DNA from: JBFISM01 sp041608535
Lineage (GTDB): Bacteria > Actinomycetota > Acidimicrobiia > Spongiisociales > UBA5794
Length of the DNA stretch: 8,797 nucleotides
Assembly (NCBI GenBank): GCA_041608535.1
Contig: JBFISM010000152.1
Span: forward strand, 1-8,797
Reading direction: 5' to 3'
Part shown: positions 6,202-8,797 of the stretch, one piece after another
How positions within the stretch are numbered: the stretch's first letter is position 1
How the letters are laid out: every line of letters starts with the position of its first letter
Notes under the pieces: generated by a model
Database searches by the model: none
Told to the model about the DNA's origin: nothing
The model's input: the letters and a program-made list of their open reading frames with translations, nothing else
Made by a program: the position numbers and the translations under genes

Positions 6202-6981
6202 GTGACCGATCACGATCGAGGCCAGATCGACACGAGTGCTGCGGAGGTCTACGACGAGTTCTTCGTGCCTGCTCTGTTCGGCAGGTTCGTCGAACCCATC
6301 GCGGATGCGTCCAAGGTTGGGCCGGCCGACTCCGTGGTGGACCTTGCGTGCGGTACTGGGGCACTCACCAGAGCGGTACGGAGCCGGACCAGTGGGCGAG
6401 TGGTTGGCGTTGATGTGAACCCGGCGATGGTGGCGGTCGCGCGGCGCTATGGCGGGGACATCGAGTACCGCGAAGGTGATGCGACGGACCTGACGTTCGA
6501 GAATCGCGCATTTGACGTGGCGACCTGCCAGTTCGGTCTGATGTTCTATCCAGATCCGAGTCGCGGGATCGCTGAGATGGCTCGAGTCGCCGGCAGAGGA
6601 ACCGTGGCGGTGTGGGACTCGATCGACCGGTCCGAGGGCTACACCGCGATGCAGGAGCTGTTCCGAGATGAACTCGGCGACGATGCCGCTGCGTCACTTG
6701 ATGCCCCATTCGGCATGGGAGCTGACGGAGTCTTGGAAGCGCTGTTCGCGGCAGCGGGCGTGTCGGGGGTGTCGTATTCGAGTATCGAAGGTTCCGGTCG
6801 CTTCGCCTCGGTGAAGGAATGGGTCACCACCGAGGTCAGGGGGTGGACACTCGGCGATTCGGTTTCCGACAAGCAACTCGCCGATCTGGTATTGGTGGCT
6901 CAGGAGCGGCTCGGCCGCTTCGCCACCTCCAGTGAGTGTGTGTTCGGCATGGCGGCAAGGGTCGCCACATGGAGCGCGTAG
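6202..6981 (+). CDS. Class I SAM-dependent methyltransferase (UbiE-like fold)
   Basis: This 259-residue protein has a full class I methyltransferase core. Motif I is VVDLACGTGA (residues 45-54), which holds the SAM glycine loop. The acidic residue that binds the SAM ribose is D71 in VVGVDVNPAM. The next motif is REGDATDLTF with D93, and the post-core strand is FDVATCQFGLMFYPDP (94-109 region), typical of UbiE/COQ5-like small-molecule methyltransferases. The N-terminal helix EVYDEFFVPALFGRFVEPI is the substrate-lid segment, and the C-terminal third (about 150-259) is probably helical and variable. The GTG start has a strong GGGAGAAGG at 6191-6199. It stands alone between repeat copies R2 and R3, with no biosynthetic partner gene nearby, so the methyl acceptor is unknown. 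A resistance or detoxification role is possible given the neighbouring AadA-like enzyme, but unproven. Confidence 0.88.
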   Translation: MTDHDRGQIDTSAAEVYDEFFVPALFGRFVEPIADASKVGPADSVVDLACGTGALTRAVRSRTSGRVVGVDVNPAMVAVARRYGGDIEYREGDATDLTFENRAFDVATCQFGLMFYPDPSRGIAEMARVAGRGTVAVWDSIDRSEGYTAMQELFRDELGDDAAASLDAPFGMGADGVLEALFAAAGVSGVSYSSIEGSGRFASVKEWVTTEVRGWTLGDSVSDKQLADLVLVAQERLGRFATSSECVFGMAARVATWSA

Positions 6982-7015
6982 CGCAGAGAGACCGGAGTGC
7001 CGGCCACTCAACCGA

Positions 7016-7065
7016 GCGCGTACGTGCCGATCCCGGACACTTAGCGGGATCCGCGTTCGTGCACC
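7016..7065 (+). repeat. Intergenic repeat copy R3 with long imperfect hairpin
   Basis: Bases 7024-7061 match 7885-7922 (R4) at 35 of 38 positions. The only differences are A/G at 7043 and CC/GG at 7051-7052. The copy folds into a stem: GATCCCG 7029-7035 with CGGGATC 7045-7051 and a nine-base loop GACACTTAG. This is extended, after a two-base CC bulge, by 7016-7026 pairing with 7052-7062 at 10 of 11 positions including wobbles. Weaker similarity runs to about 7088 and reaches the ribosome binding site of the next gene (GGGGAG 7084-7089). No T-tract follows, so a simple terminator is unlikely. Confidence 0.85.
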
Positions 7066-7098
7066 GTATTTGTTGGTCGGGGCGGGGAGCGACGTGGG

Positions 7099-7869
7099 AT
7101 GCTTCCGGGTGTGGCGGATCGCGTGATTGTGGATTTCGGTGAAGCGTTGGGGGAACGCCTGGCCGGTGTTGTTGGTCCTGCACTGGTGGGGGTGTATCTG
7201 CACGGGTCGGCGGCGCTGGGTGGATTCCAGCCAGGATCGAGCGATCTCGACCTCTTGGTAGTGGTCAACGACCGGTGGCAGCCCGAGATGCGTGAAGGCG
7301 TCGTCCGGGTGCTGCAGGAGTCTCATGGCTCGTCGCCCGGTCGCGGTATCGAGGCGAGCGTGATCCGGGAGGAGGTCGCCCAGGCGGGTGGTCGCCGCAC
7401 TGACTTCGAGGTGCACGTCACCACCGATCCCAACGACCGCAAAGTGGTCACCGGCGCGGAGGATTCTGGCGATCCCGATCTGATCTTGCACATAGCGGTG
7501 TGTCGCCAGTCCGCCATCGCAGTACTCGGACCCGATCCGATGATGGTCTTCGCCGGGGTCGACCCGACCCTGGTCATCAGCCAGATGATCGAAGAGCTGA
7601 CGTGGGCACTCGGCCAGGGTTCGGAGGCATATGCGGTCCTCAACGCCTGCCGGGCCCGCTTCTACCTCGAACACCGAGAGTTCTGTTCCAAACTCGAAGG
7701 CGGCAGATGGGCCGAAAATCGACTCGACGCTTCTGGGCTGATCGACAGGTCGCTGGCGGCACAGGAAGGCCTCGGCGCTGACCAGCCCCCCTCACCGCTC
7801 TGCAGAACCCTCGTCGATGAAGCCATCTCGGCGCTCACTACCGAGCTCAACAACCAGCGCAATGACTGA
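7099..7869 (+). CDS. AadA-like aminoglycoside nucleotidyltransferase (ANT family)
   Basis: This 256-residue protein resembles ANT(3'')/ANT(9) adenylyltransferases, which inactivate streptomycin and/or spectinomycin by AMP transfer from ATP. The N-terminal nucleotidyltransferase domain shows VYLHGSAALGGFQPGSSDLD, with the G36-S37 motif and the metal-binding pair D49/D51. E85 in RGIEASVI aligns with the catalytic Glu of AadA (E87 as I recall). The middle segment DLILHIAVCRQSAIAVLGP (about 127-145) and the helical C-terminal domain (LTWALGQGSEAYAVLNACR, then FCSKLEGGRWAENRL, about 167-208) match the AadA substrate domain; SK.EG.WA is a family hallmark. The ATG at 7099 has GGGGAG at 7084-7089, nine bases upstream. 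Flanked on both sides by the best two repeat copies, it looks like a discrete module. Whether it acts on a clinical aminoglycoside or another small molecule is open; divergent relatives are often chromosomal and uncharacterised. Confidence 0.85.
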   Translation: MLPGVADRVIVDFGEALGERLAGVVGPALVGVYLHGSAALGGFQPGSSDLDLLVVVNDRWQPEMREGVVRVLQESHGSSPGRGIEASVIREEVAQAGGRRTDFEVHVTTDPNDRKVVTGAEDSGDPDLILHIAVCRQSAIAVLGPDPMMVFAGVDPTLVISQMIEELTWALGQGSEAYAVLNACRARFYLEHREFCSKLEGGRWAENRLDASGLIDRSLAAQEGLGADQPPSPLCRTLVDEAISALTTELNNQRND

Positions 7870-7872
7870 CGA

Positions 7873-7925
7873 CCGCACTCGTAGGTGCCGATCCCGGACA
7901 CTTGGCGGGATGGGCGTTCGTGTCC
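7873..7925 (+). repeat. Intergenic repeat copy R4 with hairpin
   Basis: The copy starts three bases after the nucleotidyltransferase stop. It shares 21 identical bases with R2 (7873-7893 against 6065-6085) and 35 of 38 positions with R3 (7885-7922 against 7024-7061), which ties the family together. Its stem is ATCCCG 7891-7896 with CGGGAT 7906-7911, extended beyond a G-G mismatch by GCC 7887-7889 with GGC 7913-7915. The loop region is GACACTTGG. The remaining bases up to 8000 hold no gene and separate the array from the convergent hydrolase gene. Confidence 0.85.
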
Positions 7926-7999
7926 TCGATCTGGCGATCGCGGTTGGTTGGCTGCGTGTGCGCCAATCGATGCGTGGGGCGGGTCGAGTTGGATTCTCA

Positions 8000-8797
8000 T
8001 TACCCGCCTCCGGGCAGTGGCTCGTCGCCCAGCACGTACGTGTCTACGAAGAGGCGGGCCACCTCGGAGCGCAGCACATTGTTGTCGCCTCCTAAGCCGT
8101 ACGCCGCGCTGAGCTGAGGTGTGTTGGCCACCACCACGAACGTGAGCCTTTCTTCGGGGACGCGGACGATGAGCGAGGAGTTGGTGGTCCAGTGCCCGTA
8201 GTGCCACTGGAGCATGATGCCCTCGTGTTCGAGGATGAACCAGCCAAGGCCGTAGGCCAACGTCTTGCCGGCGTTGGACACTGCCGGGGTGAACACCTGC
8301 TCCCAGGTCTCAGCCTCCAGGAACATTCCGTCGTCGATGGCCATGGAGAACCTCGTCACGTCCTCGGCGGACGCCACCAGCCCGCCCGATACTCCGAAGT
8401 AGTCCGGGTGGTCGAGCCGGGCGATGGACTGCCCCTCCAGCGCATATCCGGAGGCCATGCGAGCCGTGAACGCGTCCCGGTCCATTCCTGCGACTGCGAA
8501 GGCCGATTGGTCACGAGGATTCGGTGCCGTGTCCTCGAGGCCCAGCGGCCCCAGGATCTCCTCATGCAGCAGGGACTCGAAGGTCCGACCCGACGCCGAC
8601 GCGATGACCTGATCCAGTTCGGCGAATCGGTTGCCGTTGTATGCATACCGGGCGCCCGGGGTGCCCTTCGATGTATGGGTCAGAAGGTGACGTACACGGA
8701 CGGTGCCCGTGCTCGACAGCTCCACCCCGTAGTCGCTCACCGGATCATCCAGCTCGACGAGCCCCTGCTCCACCAGTTGCATGAGGACCGTCGCGCC
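8000..8797 (-). CDS. Beta-lactamase-fold serine hydrolase, 5' partial
   Basis: This is the C-terminal part of a class C beta-lactamase/penicillin-binding-protein-like serine hydrolase (beta-lactamase-related family). The frame stays open through 8797, so the start, any signal peptide and the catalytic SxxK lie outside the window. The methionine at 8782 is internal to the helix ATVLMQLVEQGLVELDDPVSDYG. Visible features from there are the RVRHLLTHTSKGTPG segment, the Tyr-motif region YAYNGNRFAELDQVI, the 'SGGLVASAEDVTRFSMAI' stretch that is very typical of the family, and WHYGHW near the place of the KTG/HxG third motif, followed by SSLIVRVPEERLTFVVVANT. Members are esterases, peptidases or lactamases, commonly exported. 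True antibiotic resistance should not be assumed. The gene is convergent with the array upstream and ends 75 bases after repeat R4. Confidence 0.9.
   Translation of the reverse strand, partial: GATVLMQLVEQGLVELDDPVSDYGVELSSTGTVRVRHLLTHTSKGTPGARYAYNGNRFAELDQVIASASGRTFESLLHEEILGPLGLEDTAPNPRDQSAFAVAGMDRDAFTARMASGYALEGQSIARLDHPDYFGVSGGLVASAEDVTRFSMAIDDGMFLEAETWEQVFTPAVSNAGKTLAYGLGWFILEHEGIMLQWHYGHWTTNSSLIVRVPEERLTFVVVANTPQLSAAYGLGGDNNVLRSEVARLFVDTYVLGDEPLPGGG

Noticed and set aside
7006..7012. Classical integron attC site: ACTCAAC fits RYYYAAC before R3, and GCTCAAC occurs at 7845-7851 before R4
   Set aside because: No matching GTTRRRY box closes either site at the right place. The repeats end in GCGTTCGTG or GCGTTGGTG, which break the RRRY consensus, and R1 and R2 lack the left box altogether. 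I therefore do not call attC, only a cassette-like arrangement.
7029..7051. R3/R4 hairpins as rho-independent terminators
   Set aside because: No run of T follows either stem, and one copy reaches into the ribosome binding region of the next gene.
7892..8117. Short plus-strand open frames between the nucleotidyltransferase and the hydrolase
   Set aside because: They start within repeat R4 or its flank, run antisense into the serine hydrolase, and have no ribosome binding site or family features.
8000..8797. Calling the serine hydrolase an antibiotic-resistance beta-lactamase
   Set aside because: The catalytic SxxK is outside the window, and most members of this broad family are esterases or peptidases.

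Overview
The window is GC-rich DNA with frequent GTG and occasional TTG starts, purine-rich ribosome binding sites, and a probably leaderless antitoxin gene. This suggests a high-GC actinobacterium, perhaps an environmental Acidimicrobiia-like lineage. That assignment is an impression from style and codon use, not a proven placement. No rRNA, tRNA, CRISPR array or intact transposase gene is visible, and no stretch of 300 bases lacks a gene.

Region 1 (1-5299) looks like a small-molecule catabolic locus. It starts with the 3' part of a hydantoinase/dihydropyrimidinase-type amidohydrolase whose metal ligands are all present. A small dimeric alpha/beta-barrel (Dabb/EthD-like) protein follows. A short lipoprotein gene lies on the opposite strand. 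Next come a large flavin/iron-sulfur oxidoreductase of the 2,4-dienoyl-CoA reductase / trimethylamine dehydrogenase type and an overlapping extended short-chain dehydrogenase/epimerase. The last two are translationally coupled. A redox step on an unsaturated or N-alkylated heterocycle followed by hydrolytic ring opening would fit, but the substrate is unknown.

Region 2 (5300-7999) differs in character. Three co-oriented accessory modules stand in a row: a VapBC toxin-antitoxin pair, a class I SAM methyltransferase, and an AadA-like aminoglycoside nucleotidyltransferase. Each of the four gaps around them carries a copy, or a remnant, of one intergenic repeat. The two best copies (from 7024 and from 7885) agree at 35 of 38 positions and form imperfect hairpins. 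The copy from 5342 is diverged, and the one at 6065-6186 looks split or rearranged. Gene content (toxin-antitoxin, aminoglycoside-modifying enzyme, stand-alone methyltransferase), common orientation and repeat punctuation together resemble a mobile-cassette array, yet the classical integron attC boxes do not frame the repeats. This is the most unusual feature of the window.

Region 3 (8000-8797) is the C-terminal part of a beta-lactamase-fold serine hydrolase on the minus strand. It is convergent with the array and runs off the right edge.
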